64,000 bases of DNA, taken from NCBI RefSeq assembly GCF_020075495.1, contig NZ_JABYQT010000008.1, positions 1 to 64,000 of the forward strand, in the 5' to 3' direction. The stretch is from Vreelandella aquamarina (GTDB lineage Bacteria; Pseudomonadota; Gammaproteobacteria; Pseudomonadales; Halomonadaceae). This document shows positions 18,300-28,390 of the stretch, in pieces (position 1 is the first letter of the stretch; each line of letters opens with the position of its first letter). Under the pieces are notes generated by a model. The model was not told the origin of the DNA, searched no databases, and saw only the letters and a program-made list of their open reading frames with translations. A program made the translations under genes and the position numbers.

Positions 18300-18482
18300 T
18301 TAGAAAGCATTCATAAGTAACTGAACGCTGATGAAAATCATCATGGCGGCAACGCTGATATCAATGAGCCGCCAGATGGACGGCCGCGAAAGCCAGGGGG
18401 CGAGTTTGGCACCGCCCAGCGCCAAGGCACTGAACCATACCAGTGAACCGTTGGCAGCCCCCAGCGCGAAGGCACCCGCCAT
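18300..18482 (-). pseudogene. C-terminal fragment of an ArgO/LysE-type exporter
   Basis: The 60 residues (AFALGAANGSLVWFSALALG, then a last helix DISVAAMMIFISVQLLM) match the C-terminal third of LysE/ArgO basic-amino-acid exporters, which are about 200 residues long. The N-terminal two thirds are absent: the sequence immediately runs into a fragment of argP in the opposite orientation. No ribosome site precedes it, so it is a remnant. Confidence 0.8.
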
Positions 18483-18486
18483 CGTA

Positions 18487-18795
18487 TTTGGCGTGGACGA
18501 CCAGTTACAGCATCACTACCTGGCTGCGCTGGGGATGAAGGGCGATTTTGCCTACCATGTATGCCCCTCTTCTGAAGGCTTCGTACGCTTTTTGCAAGGT
18601 GGGCTTGGATGGGGGATGGTGCCCGAGCTTCAGGTAGAGAAACAATTGGCGCGCGGGGAACTTGTCGAGCTGTGCCCCGAGCGCTTTATCGATGTACCGC
18701 TTTACTGGCACTACTGGCGCAGCGGCGGCACCCTGCTGGCCGAGCTGACCCGCCACCTGCGCCATGCGAGCATGGCGCGGCTGGTGCCTATCTAG
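18487..18795 (+). pseudogene. C-terminal fragment of an ArgP/LysG-type LysR regulator
   Basis: About 100 residues match the C-terminal effector-domain end of ArgP (IciA/LysG): VDDQLQHHYLAALGM, PSSEGFVRFLQGGLGWGMVP, ARGELVELCPERFIDVPLYW and a final LTRHL helix. The DNA-binding N-terminus and the first half of the effector domain are missing. Upstream in-frame codons only mirror the argO fragment. argP and argO are normally divergent neighbours; here an internal deletion has joined their 3' ends near 18483. Confidence 0.8.
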
Positions 18796-19553
18796 AACAC
18801 CGCACGAACGGCGATATACAGAACCGAAGGCGCCAGCAGGGCACCCAAACCGGTGTAGAAAGTGGCTGTCATGGCGCCGTAGGGCACCAGTTTGGGGTCG
18901 GTGGCGGCAAGCCCGGCGGCCACGCCGCTGGTGGTGCCCATCAAGCCGCCGAAGATCATGGCCGAGCGAGGGTTGTCCAGGCCGATATGGCGAGCGGCCA
19001 TGGGCGTGAGGATCATCACCAGGATCGACTTGAACAGGCCAGCGGCAATCGAGAGTGCGATGATATCCGAAGGGGCGCCAATCGAGGCGCCGGCAATCGG
19101 GCCGACGATATAGGTGACGGTACCGGCGCCGATGGTGGTCAGTGACACCGGGTCGCGGTAGCCAAACGCATACGCGACGGCAACGCCCGCGATAAACGAG
19201 ACAATGACACCCAGAAACAGCGCAATGATACCGCTGATGCCCGCTTCGCGGATCTCTTGAAAGCGAACCCCGTAGGCCGTGGCAATGATGGCCAGGTCGC
19301 GCAACATGCCACCGCCCATCAACCCCAGTCCGGCAAACAGGCTGATATCGGCAAGCCCTTTGCTGCCCCCGGTATGGATGCCGCCAAAATAGGCAAGCGC
19401 CAGGCCCACCATGATGGCAATGGCCGAGCCATGCACGCGCCCGTGGGTCAGCTTGTCGCTGATCAGGTAAGAGAGATACATGGCGCCGCCCACCAGGGCA
19501 AAGGCGGCAATCAGGTGCTGTTTTTCAAGTTGAGTAACGAAGGATTCGATCAT
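18792..19553 (-). CDS. madM: Malonate transporter subunit MadM
   Basis: MadM and MadL form a two-component malonate:Na+ symporter in the inner membrane. The 253-residue protein has eight or so helices and long glycine-rich segments such as LFAGLGLMGGGMLRDLA and IGAGTVTYIVGPIAGASIGA near residue 140, and MIFGGLMGTTSGVAAGLAA near residue 198, as in known MadM. It lies 15 bases after madL and is the last gene of the malonate operon. Its stop overlaps the end of the argP fragment by four bases, which indicates the scar reaches right up to this operon. Confidence 0.9.
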   Translation of the reverse strand: MIESFVTQLEKQHLIAAFALVGGAMYLSYLISDKLTHGRVHGSAIAIMVGLALAYFGGIHTGGSKGLADISLFAGLGLMGGGMLRDLAIIATAYGVRFQEIREAGISGIIALFLGVIVSFIAGVAVAYAFGYRDPVSLTTIGAGTVTYIVGPIAGASIGAPSDIIALSIAAGLFKSILVMILTPMAARHIGLDNPRSAMIFGGLMGTTSGVAAGLAATDPKLVPYGAMTATFYTGLGALLAPSVLYIAVRAVF

Positions 19554-19568
19554 GAGGGCAGCCTCCGG

Positions 19569-20036
19569 TTAGCGGGCATGGCGCGCGCGAGCGCTGACGG
19601 GGGAGGAGGCGCTTTTGCGCTGGCGTGCATCCTGCTTCAAAGCGGTGGGCTTGTCCTTTTTCGGCTGGGGCGTTTCCGATTTGGCGCGACCCAGGCGGTT
19701 GAGACAGGGCACCAGCGCAAAGCTTGCCACGACCGCCAGAAGGCTTGCCAGCAGCGCAATCATGCCGCCATCGATCGCTGCCGCCACGTTCTGGCTGGCG
19801 GCCATGGCCACCACGATCGGAATGTACATGCCATTCCAGAACGTGATGCCGCTTTCGGTACTGGCGGGCATCTTTTTCTTGTCCATCAGATAGCCGCCCA
19901 GAAAGATCAGCATCAGCATCGCGATGCCGACCCCACCCACGTTGGATTCCACGCCGAGCAGCATGCCCAGCACGTCTCCGGCCCACAGGCCTACCAGCAT
20001 GCACCCTGCCAAGAGGGCTACACCGTAAATTACCAT
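19569..20036 (-). CDS. madL: Malonate transporter subunit MadL
   Basis: MadL is the smaller malonate transporter subunit. The 155-residue protein has four membrane helices and family features such as DVLGMLLGVESNVGGVGIAM near residue 22 and MDKKKMPASTESGITFWNGMYIPIVVAMA in the middle (two pieces). The C-terminal 25 residues are basic and not conserved. It follows the malonyl-CoA synthetase gene, separated by a strong hairpin, and precedes madM by 15 bases. Confidence 0.9.
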   Translation of the reverse strand: MVIYGVALLAGCMLVGLWAGDVLGMLLGVESNVGGVGIAMLMLIFLGGYLMDKKKMPASTESGITFWNGMYIPIVVAMAASQNVAAAIDGGMIALLASLLAVVASFALVPCLNRLGRAKSETPQPKKDKPTALKQDARQRKSASSPVSARARHAR

Positions 20037-20086
20037 GGCGATTTTCCTATATTATCGTTGTTGTCAGGCACTGATGTAGTTACAGG

Positions 20087-20114
20087 CCGCAGGCGGGCAT
20101 GGGCCTGCCTGCGG
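20087..20114 (-). terminator. Hairpin between the malonyl-CoA synthetase and madL genes
   Basis: CCGCAGGC (20087-20094) pairs with GCCTGCGG (20107-20114) around a twelve-base loop. No U-tract is seen, so partial termination or mRNA processing is more likely than a full stop. Confidence 0.55.
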
Positions 20115-20125
20115 GTATGTCGATA

Positions 20126-21667
20126 TCAAACGTTGGCGGCGGCTCCCTCCCGTGCAAAGGTATCCTGGTAGGTACTGCGCAGCTGATTCTTCTGCACCTT
20201 GCCCATGACGTTACGCGGCAGTGCTTCGGTAAAGAAGATCCGCTTTGGCTGCTTGTAGCGGGCCAGCTGGTTCTTGAGGGCGTCCAGCACCTGCGTCTCA
20301 CTCACGCTCTTTTCTGTATCGGGCACCACGACGGCGACTACGCCTTCGCCCAGGTCGCCGTGAGGCACCCCAATCACCGCCGATTCGACCACGCCCGGCA
20401 GCTCGTCGATCAATTGCTCCACTTCCTTGGGATAGACGTTGTAACCACCGGAGATCACCAGGTCCTTGTCACGACCCACGATGTTCAGATAGCCGTGCTC
20501 GTCGATAAGCCCCAGGTCGCCGGTAATGAAGAAACCGTCTTCTCGAAACTCGGCCTGAGTCTTCTCCGGCATGCGCCAATACCCCTGAAACACGTTAGGC
20601 CCGCGCATCTCCACCATGCCGGTTTCGCCCTGGGCAAGTGCCTTGCCGCTTTCACGGTCGGCAATGCGCACTTCCACGCCGGGTAACGGCATGCCCACCG
20701 TGCCTGGGCGGCGCTTGCCGTCATAAGGGTTAGAGGTGTTCATGTTGGTTTCGGTCATGCCGTAACGCTCGAGAATGGCGTGGCCGGTGCGGGCTTCGAA
20801 CGCTTCGTGGGTTTCAGCCAGCAGCGGCGCCGAGCCCGAAATGAACAAGCGCATGTTGGCAACGACATCACGGTTCAGGCGCTTGGAGTCCAGCAGGCGG
20901 GTATAGAAGGTGGGTACGCCCATCAGCACGGTGGCGTGAGGCATCAGGTCGAGCAGCTCGTCCACGTCCAGCTTGGGCAGGAACGTCATCGAGGCGCCAT
21001 TGATCAGCGTGATATTGCAGGCCACGAATAGCCCGTGGGTATGAAAGATGGGCAGCGCGTGGATCAGGTGGTCCTGATCGGTATACTGCCACGCCTCGCT
21101 CAGCGCCTGACTGTTGGAGGCCAGGTTCTTGTGGCTCAGCATTGCGCCCTTGGAGCGCCCGGTCGTGCCGGAGGTATACAGGATCGCGGCCAGGTCATCT
21201 TCGCCCACTTCGCACACCGTCTCGCTTTCCGTTGCGCGGGTGGCTTTTTCCATCAGGCTGCCGTCGGCTTTGGTGCCCAGGCTTTCCACGTGGGCCACTC
21301 CTGTGGCGGCGGTGATGGCTGTCGCTTCTTCAAGTACCGCCGGGCGGCAGACAAACAGGTGCGGCTCGGCGTCCTGCAAGAAGTAGCGAATTTCGCTGTC
21401 GGTGTAGGCCGTATTGAGCGGCAGGTAGACCGCCCCCACCTGCAGGCAGGCAAGGTAGAGCATGACGATTTCAGGGCTTTTATCGACCTGCACCGCAACC
21501 CGGTCGCCGGGGCTTACGCCCAGTTCCAGCAAGACGCTTGCAAGTTTGCGGCTGGTGGAAAGCACATCGCCATAGCGGTAACGCTTGCCGTCCAGCGTAT
21601 CCATCAGCACCTTGTTGGGCTGGCGCTCGAAGTGTGGGTAGAACTGTAGATAGAGGTTGTGGTTCAT
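20126..21667 (-). CDS. matB: Malonyl-CoA synthetase (malonate--CoA ligase)
   Basis: MatB activates malonate with ATP and CoA. The 513-residue acyl-adenylating enzyme shows the P-loop AILYTSGTTGRSKGAMLSH near residue 160, the ERYGMTETNMNTSNPYDGKR region near residue 293, FFITGDLGLIDEHG near residue 387 and the C-terminal domain with DLVISGGYNVYPKEVEQLID. The combination YGMTETxMNTSNPY with GKRRPGTVG is typical of malonyl-CoA synthetases. It lies 51 bases after the decarboxylase gene and before the malonate transporter genes, which fits the assignment. Confidence 0.93.
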   Translation of the reverse strand: MNHNLYLQFYPHFERQPNKVLMDTLDGKRYRYGDVLSTSRKLASVLLELGVSPGDRVAVQVDKSPEIVMLYLACLQVGAVYLPLNTAYTDSEIRYFLQDAEPHLFVCRPAVLEEATAITAATGVAHVESLGTKADGSLMEKATRATESETVCEVGEDDLAAILYTSGTTGRSKGAMLSHKNLASNSQALSEAWQYTDQDHLIHALPIFHTHGLFVACNITLINGASMTFLPKLDVDELLDLMPHATVLMGVPTFYTRLLDSKRLNRDVVANMRLFISGSAPLLAETHEAFEARTGHAILERYGMTETNMNTSNPYDGKRRPGTVGMPLPGVEVRIADRESGKALAQGETGMVEMRGPNVFQGYWRMPEKTQAEFREDGFFITGDLGLIDEHGYLNIVGRDKDLVISGGYNVYPKEVEQLIDELPGVVESAVIGVPHGDLGEGVVAVVVPDTEKSVSETQVLDALKNQLARYKQPKRIFFTEALPRNVMGKVQKNQLRSTYQDTFAREGAAANV

Positions 21668-21717
21668 GGGAGGTTCCTTGTTATTTCAAAAGCGTGGGAC
21701 TGAAAACGGCAACGTTC

Positions 21718-23073
21718 TCAAGCGCTCGCTTCGGTGCTGAAGTACTGCTCGGCCTGGCCTGCCAGACGGCGGATATCGTTGGCACACACCACGCTGTTGT
21801 CGCGGGTATAGGCCTCGTGGTTCTGTTCGATGCGATCCAGCTGATAGAGGTAGTTGACCATCAGCCCGTGCGCCTGCTGCATGCCTTTGGACGATGTGTC
21901 GGCCAGCCCGTTCATGCGGTGCAGGCTGGCACCGTTACCCAGGTGGAAGCGAGCCACCGGGTTGAGCGGCTGACCGCTTTTATGCTTGGCTTCCACCAGA
22001 TAGTAGGCGGCCAGGCGCATGAACTCCTTGTGGGCTGCGGCGGGAAGCTCGTTCGTCTCGCGTGAGTCGATGAAATGCTGCAGCGGTGTGGAAAGCGTGA
22101 CGGCCTGCTTGGCTCGCTGCTCGGCCAGCCAGTCGGCAAAGCCCGGCACCGGCGAAAGAGTGACGAAATTCTTGAGCTGGGGAAGCTCGCGGCTTAGCTC
22201 CTGCACGACTTGCTTGATCAGGAAATTGCCGAAGGAAACGCCCTTCAGCCCCGCCTGGCAGTTGCTGATGCTGTAGAACACCGCCGTGTCGGCTTCCTCC
22301 AGCGGCACCTCTTCGCCATGCTCCAGAATGCGCTGCACGTTATCGGGAATCCCCTTGCAGAGCGCGACTTCCACGAAGATCAGCGGCTCGTCACCGGTAG
22401 CTGGGTGGAAAAAGGCATAGCAGCGGCGGTCATCGGGGTCCAGGCGCCGACGCAGGTCGCGCCAGTCGCTGATGGCATGCACCGCTTCGTAGTGAATCAG
22501 CTTCTCGAGCACGGCGGCCGGCGTGTTCCAGTCGATGCTCTCCAGTACCAGAAACCCGCGGTTGAACCAGGAATTGAACAGGTGCGAGAAATCGCCGTTA
22601 AGTGCGGATAGCTCCGGCGCCTGGCGCAGGTGCTTGAGCAGGTCGGCGCGCATTTTCAGAAGCTCGAACGTACCGCCAGGACACAGATTCAGGCGTCGCA
22701 AGAGGTCTTGACGGCGCGGCTCGCAGGCATTGAACAGCGTTTCAAGCGTCGCGTTGTCCTCCGTTTCCGCGTACGCCTGGTAGGCGGCATGAATGGCCTT
22801 GGGGTCGGCGGCATACTCGTCGGCCAGCAGGGTAAAGAACGCCAGTTGCTCTTCGGGCGCCAACTGCTGGTAATGGGTCAGCGCGCGCTGGGCGGTCATG
22901 ATCTGAGACGCTTCACCGCCGCGCTGCATCAGTGTTTCGCAGGCTGAGGCGAGAGCGTGAAGGTGTGCGTCGCTGCCCTTTACGGTATTCGAGGCATTTC
23001 CCAGCAGGCGAGTGCGCGTACTGATGTTGGAGAGTAGTCCTTGTAGAAACGTCATGTTCACATTCATGCACAT
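21718..23073 (-). CDS. matA: Malonyl-CoA decarboxylase
   Basis: The enzyme converts malonyl-CoA to acetyl-CoA and CO2. The 451-residue protein has an N-terminal helical domain and a C-terminal GNAT-like catalytic domain; the conserved AVFYSISNCQAGLKGVSFGN region near residue 270 and FVTLSPVPGFADWL near residue 306 contain the family's Ser and nearby His (ARFHLGNGASLHRMNGLAD). AGAGG lies just before the ATG at 23073; ATG 23067 is an alternative. It is first in the malonate operon. The same family is called MlyCD or MatA. Confidence 0.93.
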   Translation of the reverse strand: MCMNVNMTFLQGLLSNISTRTRLLGNASNTVKGSDAHLHALASACETLMQRGGEASQIMTAQRALTHYQQLAPEEQLAFFTLLADEYAADPKAIHAAYQAYAETEDNATLETLFNACEPRRQDLLRRLNLCPGGTFELLKMRADLLKHLRQAPELSALNGDFSHLFNSWFNRGFLVLESIDWNTPAAVLEKLIHYEAVHAISDWRDLRRRLDPDDRRCYAFFHPATGDEPLIFVEVALCKGIPDNVQRILEHGEEVPLEEADTAVFYSISNCQAGLKGVSFGNFLIKQVVQELSRELPQLKNFVTLSPVPGFADWLAEQRAKQAVTLSTPLQHFIDSRETNELPAAAHKEFMRLAAYYLVEAKHKSGQPLNPVARFHLGNGASLHRMNGLADTSSKGMQQAHGLMVNYLYQLDRIEQNHEAYTRDNSVVCANDIRRLAGQAEQYFSTEASA

Positions 23074-23111
23074 CGACCTCTGAATGGGCGCTAGAGAGAT
23101 GTATCAGTTGC

Positions 23112-23126
23112 GTTGTTATATACAAC
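23112..23126. promoter_or_regulatory. Candidate operator of the malonate operon
   Basis: GTTG-TTATATA-CAAC is an inverted repeat 38 bases upstream of the decarboxylase start. GntR-type MatR regulators bind short palindromes of this kind, but no regulator gene is next to the operon, so this is tentative. Confidence 0.35.
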
Positions 23127-23313
23127 AAATAGAGGTTTAAGATATGCAGGTCAATAGATAGGAATTAGACAAAGGGTGAAGGCGCAGGTAGCTCAAGGGA
23201 GCCTTGCCGGGAGTACGGTGGCCAGGGAAGAGAAAGGAGAAGGCCGAAAGGGCGGCCGTACGCCTGGGAGGAGCTGGATGAGTGGCCCGAAGCGTACAGC
23301 CGTTCAGCGCGTG

Positions 23314-24183
<870 letters not shown>

Positions 24184-24230
24184 TTAGCCGACAATGCACA
24201 GCAATACGATAGCCGAGCTGAGACACTTGC

Positions 24231-24524
24231 ATGCAGGAAAATGGATTTTTTGACCGAGCGGGCTCCACGATTGGCGATGTCATTCGCACGGTGGTGGAGT
24301 TCCTTCTGGGTATTTTTACCAACTTCTTTGGTGCCTTTGGCGATTTCACCGATGGGCTGACCCGGTCGCTCGGGATCAATGATTCGTTCTTCAGCATCGC
24401 GGTACTGGTGATCGGACTTCTAGTGCTGTGGGGAGGGATCAAGTCGTTTCTACGTGCCTCCATCGTTGGTGGAATCGTCAAGACGCTCATTGCGCTGTTC
24501 ATACTTTCCTGGCTGATGATGTAG
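24231..24524 (+). CDS. Small membrane protein of unknown function
   Basis: I do not recognise this 97-residue protein. It has an amphipathic N-terminal part rich in Phe and Gly (VVEFLLGIFTNFFGAFGDF) and two clear hydrophobic helices (about residues 53-70 and 76-95) joined by a short basic loop, ending with LMM. The codons look native to the genome. It stands alone between two unrelated genes, with an AGACACTTGC leader and no strong ribosome site. Confidence 0.6.
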   Translation: MQENGFFDRAGSTIGDVIRTVVEFLLGIFTNFFGAFGDFTDGLTRSLGINDSFFSIAVLVIGLLVLWGGIKSFLRASIVGGIVKTLIALFILSWLMM

Positions 24525-24696
24525 CCTTGCAATAACGACCATCTGGAAGTAAGCGCGCTAAGTATCTGTATTGCCGAGGGTAGTGGGCGCGCCCTGCCAT
24601 GGGCTGAATCCAGCTCATAAGAGTATGACCATTTATCATTTGCCTATTTGGTGCAATTTGCCATTATTCGCCCTTCTTTAGTGCAAAGTGGGTGCG

Positions 24697-25224
24697 ATGA
24701 AAACTTATCTTGGCAAAATGCGTGGCGAGCGTATTCAGCGTGCTCGCGTTGGCTGGCAGGATGCGGTGTGGTCATGGGTGGGCGCTTTTACCGGCATGGC
24801 GGTCATCTGCTGGCTGAGCGCTGCGTGGCTTTCGCAGCAGCTGCTGATCGTGGGCTCGTTTGGCGCAACCTCGGTACTCATCTATGCCGCACCGGAAAGT
24901 CCTTTCGCTCAGCCCAGCCACGTACTGTTTGGCAGCGTGCTTTCGGCGTGCATTGGCGTAGGCTGCTATCAATGGCTGGGGGCAACGCCGCTTTCCATGT
25001 CGCTTGCCGTATCGCTGTCGATCCTGGTGATGCAGTTGACCCATACGGTGCACCCACCCGGCGCTGCGGCGGCGTTGATTGCGGTAGGCGGCGGGGCCAG
25101 TGTGCATCAGTTGGGCTGGTGGTACCCGCTGCTGCCGATCGGCATGGGCAGCGTGGTGATGCTGGTCATCGCCATTCTGGTCAACAACCTGGCCCGCCAT
25201 CGCCGCTACCCGCGCTACTGGTAA
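24697..25224 (+). CDS. HPP family membrane protein
   Basis: The 175-residue protein has four helices and the family motif HTVHPPGAAAALIA near residue 124, which gives the HPP family its name; SFGATSVLIYAAPESPFAQP near residue 57 is the other conserved block. Plant and cyanobacterial members transport nitrite, but most bacterial members are untested. A GTG nine bases upstream is an alternative start. No neighbour suggests a substrate. Confidence 0.85.
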   Translation: MKTYLGKMRGERIQRARVGWQDAVWSWVGAFTGMAVICWLSAAWLSQQLLIVGSFGATSVLIYAAPESPFAQPSHVLFGSVLSACIGVGCYQWLGATPLSMSLAVSLSILVMQLTHTVHPPGAAAALIAVGGGASVHQLGWWYPLLPIGMGSVVMLVIAILVNNLARHRRYPRYW

Positions 25225-25228
25225 GGGC

Positions 25229-25789
25229 TCAAAGACGCTGAAGCCGTTCTTCGAGCGCAAAGATATGCGTATCCTCGACCTCCAGGTCGCGTAGCGCGCT
25301 TGCCAGGTTCAGCAGGTAGTCGCGGTTGGGGCCGCTTGGGCCTTCGGCGCAGGCGATCTGATGCGCCATCGCCTCGAGTGGGGCGGGGCCCAAAAATGCC
25401 GGGTTATCCTCGGTTGCCATGTAGACAAGCCCTTGCGCCTGGCTGCCGTCGGCAAAGTGCATGGGCGTGAGTTCACGCAGGTAGCCGTTCTTCTCACGAT
25501 GATCCAGCGGGGCGAGGACATCGCGGGTAATACGGTAGGCCATGCCGTGGCAGAGAGCGCCTTTCACGGGCGTCAGTGTGACCACCCGGCCAGGCGCCTG
25601 TGGCGTTCCGCGATGGTCGTGAGAGCCTTGCCAGAAGCGGCGCTCCCAGCCGGTAATATAGGCGCTGCGTCTTTCCAGGTACGTGAAATCCGCCTTCCAG
25701 ATCAGGGAGCCGTAGCCGAAGACCCAGATATCGGCATCATCATCGAAGTGGTTACGCTGCTGGTTAATGGCCGTGGTATCGATCAACAT
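25229..25789 (-). CDS. Gamma-glutamylcyclotransferase, ChaC family
   Basis: ChaC-type enzymes cleave glutathione to 5-oxoproline and Cys-Gly. The protein shows the substrate-loop motif WVFGYGSLIWKADF near the N-terminus, RRFWQGSHDHRGTPQAPGRV, the catalytic Glu in LDHREKNGYLRE, and a conserved YMATEDNPAFLGPAP. The start is uncertain: ATG 25789 leaves a 64-base gap to the divergent gene, while ATG 25855 would add 22 residues and overlap that gene's start. The product 5-oxoproline would be the substrate of PxpABC encoded near the window start. Confidence 0.85.
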   Translation of the reverse strand: MLIDTTAINQQRNHFDDDADIWVFGYGSLIWKADFTYLERRSAYITGWERRFWQGSHDHRGTPQAPGRVVTLTPVKGALCHGMAYRITRDVLAPLDHREKNGYLRELTPMHFADGSQAQGLVYMATEDNPAFLGPAPLEAMAHQIACAEGPSGPNRDYLLNLASALRDLEVEDTHIFALEERLQRL

Positions 25790-25853
25790 GACGCTATGAA
25801 GGTGGCTCAAAAGGTCATGGTAACATGCCTTGGCATACTCTTCTGGAGCGATC

Positions 25854-26717
25854 ATGCGCGCTATCTTTCTCGTTGATAATGGATCATTACGCCCGGCGTC
25901 CACGCTCAATTTACGCCGGGTGGCGGCCGCCCTCAGCCAACAGATAGGCGAGACGGTACAGGCCGCCTCATTACTTCACTCCAATAAAGTTCCCGCTGAA
26001 AGGCTTGAGGGGAAGCCTGCGCTGACCCTGGGCCCGGGCGCTGAGCGCAGTGCCGAGCAAGGCGCTACCGAGATCATCGTGGTGCCGTTCTTTTTTGGCC
26101 CGAGCAAGGCCCTGACCGATTATTTACCCGAACGTATGGCGGTGCTGCAGGCAGCGTTTCCGCAGGTGAGCGTACGCGTCGCCCAGCCCCTGGTAGACGA
26201 GCTGGGAGGGAACGATCTGCGTCTGGCTCGCCTGCTGGCTGACAACGTACGCGAGTGCCTTGGCGGCGAACCGGTGCGCGTTGCCCTGGTAGATCATGGC
26301 AGCCCCATCCCCGAGGTCACGGCCGTTCGTAACCGCCTGGCTGGGCAGCTAAGCGTTCTGCTGGCCGAGGAGGTTGCCTGTGTGGCGGCGGCATCCATGG
26401 AACGCCGGGCAGGGGATGAATATCGCTTTAACGAACCGCTGCTGGAGAACCTGCTGGACAGGCCTGAGTTTCATGCAGGGCAGGTGGTGCTGGCCATGCT
26501 GTTTCTCTCCCCAGGCCGCCACGCCGGTGAAGGCGGTGACATCGATGAAATCTGCCGTGCGGCACAAAAGCGTCATCCAGCTCTGCACATCACGGCCACG
26601 AGGCTTGTTGGCGAACATGCAGGGGTAGTGGAGATATTGCACTCCCGATTACGCCAAGCAATTGATGACGAACGCTTTCTGCTCGATCTCCCTGCATCCG
26701 GCGATGCGCCGCGCTAG
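25854..26717 (+). CDS. CbiX/SirB-like two-domain chelatase family protein
   Basis: The 287-residue protein is a tandem of two CbiX/SirB-like domains, the fold that inserts cobalt or iron into sirohydrochlorin. The C-terminal half keeps both expected metal-site histidines (VDHGSPIP near residue 148 and [11 protein letters not shown] near residue 219). The N-terminal half has VDNGSLRP and [10 protein letters not shown] at the same places, so both histidines are lost. I infer a protein with one active and one structural half. It starts at ATG 25854, five bases after GGAG, and is divergent from the ChaC gene. No cobalamin genes are near. Confidence 0.8.
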   Translation: MRAIFLVDNGSLRPASTLNLRRVAAALSQQIGETVQAASLLHSNKVPAERLEGKPALTLGPGAERSAEQGATEIIVVPFFFGPSKALTDYLPERMAVLQAAFPQVSVRVAQPLVDELGGNDLRLARLLADNVRECLGGEPVRVALVDHGSPIPEVTAVRNRLAGQLSVLLAEEVACVAAASMERRAGDEYRFNEPLLENLLDRPEFHAGQVVLAMLFLSPGRHAGEGGDIDEICRAAQKRHPALHITATRLVGEHAGVVEILHSRLRQAIDDERFLLDLPASGDAPR

Positions 26718-26800
26718 GTGATAGGTGTCACAGCGTTCAAGAGCGCGTAGAATCGCGGGCCTTTGCATGCGCACTTTATACGCTAACCAGGGCCCACATC

Positions 26801-28387
26801 TTGATCGCAACCGCCAATATCACCATGCAGTTCGGGGCCAAGCCCCTGTTTGAAAACGTTTCCGTCAAATTCAACAACGGCAATCGCTACGGTCTGATCG
26901 GCGCCAACGGTTGCGGCAAGTCGACCTTCATGAAGATTCTGGGCGGCGAACTCGAGCCGTCATCGGGCCAGGTCATGCTGGACAGCAGCACGCGTCTTGG
27001 CAAGCTGCGCCAGGATCAGTTCGCCTATGAAAACGAGCGGGTGATCGATACCGTGATCATGGGCAACACCGAGCTTTGGAAAGTGGCCGCCGAGCGCGAG
27101 CGTATCTACTCGTTGCCTGAAATGAGTGAAGAGGACGGCATGGCGGTCGCGGATCTCGAGGTGCGCTTTGCCGAGCTGGATGGCTACACCGCCGAGTCTC
27201 GCGCCGGCGAGCTGCTGCTGGGCCTGGGCATTCCCATCGAACAGCATACCGGGCCGATGAGTGAGGTGGCTCCCGGCTGGAAGCTGCGTGTGCTCCTGGC
27301 CCAGGCGCTGTTCTCCGACCCCGACGTGCTGCTGCTCGATGAGCCGACCAACCATCTGGATATCAACACGATCCGCTGGCTCGAGGATATTCTGACCGCG
27401 CGCAGCAGCACCATGATCATCATTTCCCACGACCGCCACTTCCTGAACAGTGTGTGTACCCACATGGCGGATCTGGATTACGGCGAGATCACGCTCTTCC
27501 CGGGCAACTACGACGACTACATGACCGCGGCCACCGCCGCGCGCGAGCGTCAATACGCCGACAACGCCAAGAAGAAAGCCCAGATTGCCGAGCTGCAGCA
27601 GTTCGTCAGCCGCTTCTCCGCCAACGCCTCCAAGGCCAAGCAGGCGACTTCGCGTGCGCGCCAGATCGACAAGATCAAGCTCGAGGACATCAAGCCCTCG
27701 AGCCGCGTCAGCCCGTTCATTCGCTTCGATCAGAACAAGAAGATTCACCGTAACGCCGTCAATGTGGACGCCATTACCAAGGGCTACGACGGCGCGCCGC
27801 TGTTCGAGCGCTTCTCGATGACCGTCGAAGCCGGTGAGCGTATCGCCATCATCGGCCCCAACGGCATCGGCAAGACGACCCTGCTGAAAACCCTGGCGGG
27901 CGATCTGCGCCCGGATAAAGGCGAAGTGAAATGGACAGATGCCGCCGAGCTTGGCGTATTTGCCCAGGACCATGCCGATGACTTTGCCGCGGATGCCACG
28001 CTGTTCGAGTGGATGGCGCAGTGGACTCAGGGCGGTGAGCAGGTGGTACGCGGCGCGCTGGGTCGCATGCTGTTCTCGAGCGACGATATCGGCAAGTCGG
28101 TCAAGGTGATTTCCGGAGGCGAGCAGGGGCGCATGCTGTTCGGCAAGTTAACGCTCACCAACCCCAACGTGATGCTGCTGGACGAGCCGACCAACCACCT
28201 GGATATGGAGTCCATCGAGGCGCTCAACCTGGCGCTCGAAAACTACCCGGGAACGCTTTTATTCGTCAGTCACGACCGCGAGTTCGTCTCGTCCCTGGCG
28301 ACACGTATCATCGATATGCAGCCCGGCGGTATCGTGGATTTCAGCGGCAGCTATGACGACTACTTGCGCAGCCAGGGCGTGGCGTAA
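26801..28387 (+). CDS. ybiT: ABC-F family ATPase YbiT
   Basis: YbiT is a soluble ABC-F protein with two ATPase domains and no membrane part; ABC-F proteins act on the ribosome. The 528-residue protein has Walker [10 protein letters not shown] near residue 37 and GPNGIGKTT near residue 355, Walker [12 protein letters not shown] in both halves, and the linker with the basic helical [18 protein letters not shown] segment. The unusual TTG start is chosen because TLG-independent alignment of the first residues ([20 protein letters not shown]) begins exactly where E. coli YbiT begins, and no other start fits. Confidence 0.93.
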   Translation: MIATANITMQFGAKPLFENVSVKFNNGNRYGLIGANGCGKSTFMKILGGELEPSSGQVMLDSSTRLGKLRQDQFAYENERVIDTVIMGNTELWKVAAERERIYSLPEMSEEDGMAVADLEVRFAELDGYTAESRAGELLLGLGIPIEQHTGPMSEVAPGWKLRVLLAQALFSDPDVLLLDEPTNHLDINTIRWLEDILTARSSTMIIISHDRHFLNSVCTHMADLDYGEITLFPGNYDDYMTAATAARERQYADNAKKKAQIAELQQFVSRFSANASKAKQATSRARQIDKIKLEDIKPSSRVSPFIRFDQNKKIHRNAVNVDAITKGYDGAPLFERFSMTVEAGERIAIIGPNGIGKTTLLKTLAGDLRPDKGEVKWTDAAELGVFAQDHADDFAADATLFEWMAQWTQGGEQVVRGALGRMLFSSDDIGKSVKVISGGEQGRMLFGKLTLTNPNVMLLDEPTNHLDMESIEALNLALENYPGTLLFVSHDREFVSSLATRIIDMQPGGIVDFSGSYDDYLRSQGVA

Positions 28388-28390
28388 CGT

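Noticed and set aside
18331..18795. A full 154-residue regulator starting at 18331
   Set aside because: Only the last 100 residues match ArgP; the first 50 are the antisense of the argO fragment.
26960..27973. A 337-residue minus-strand frame opposite ybiT
   Set aside because: Shadow of the ABC-F gene; no domain and no start signal.
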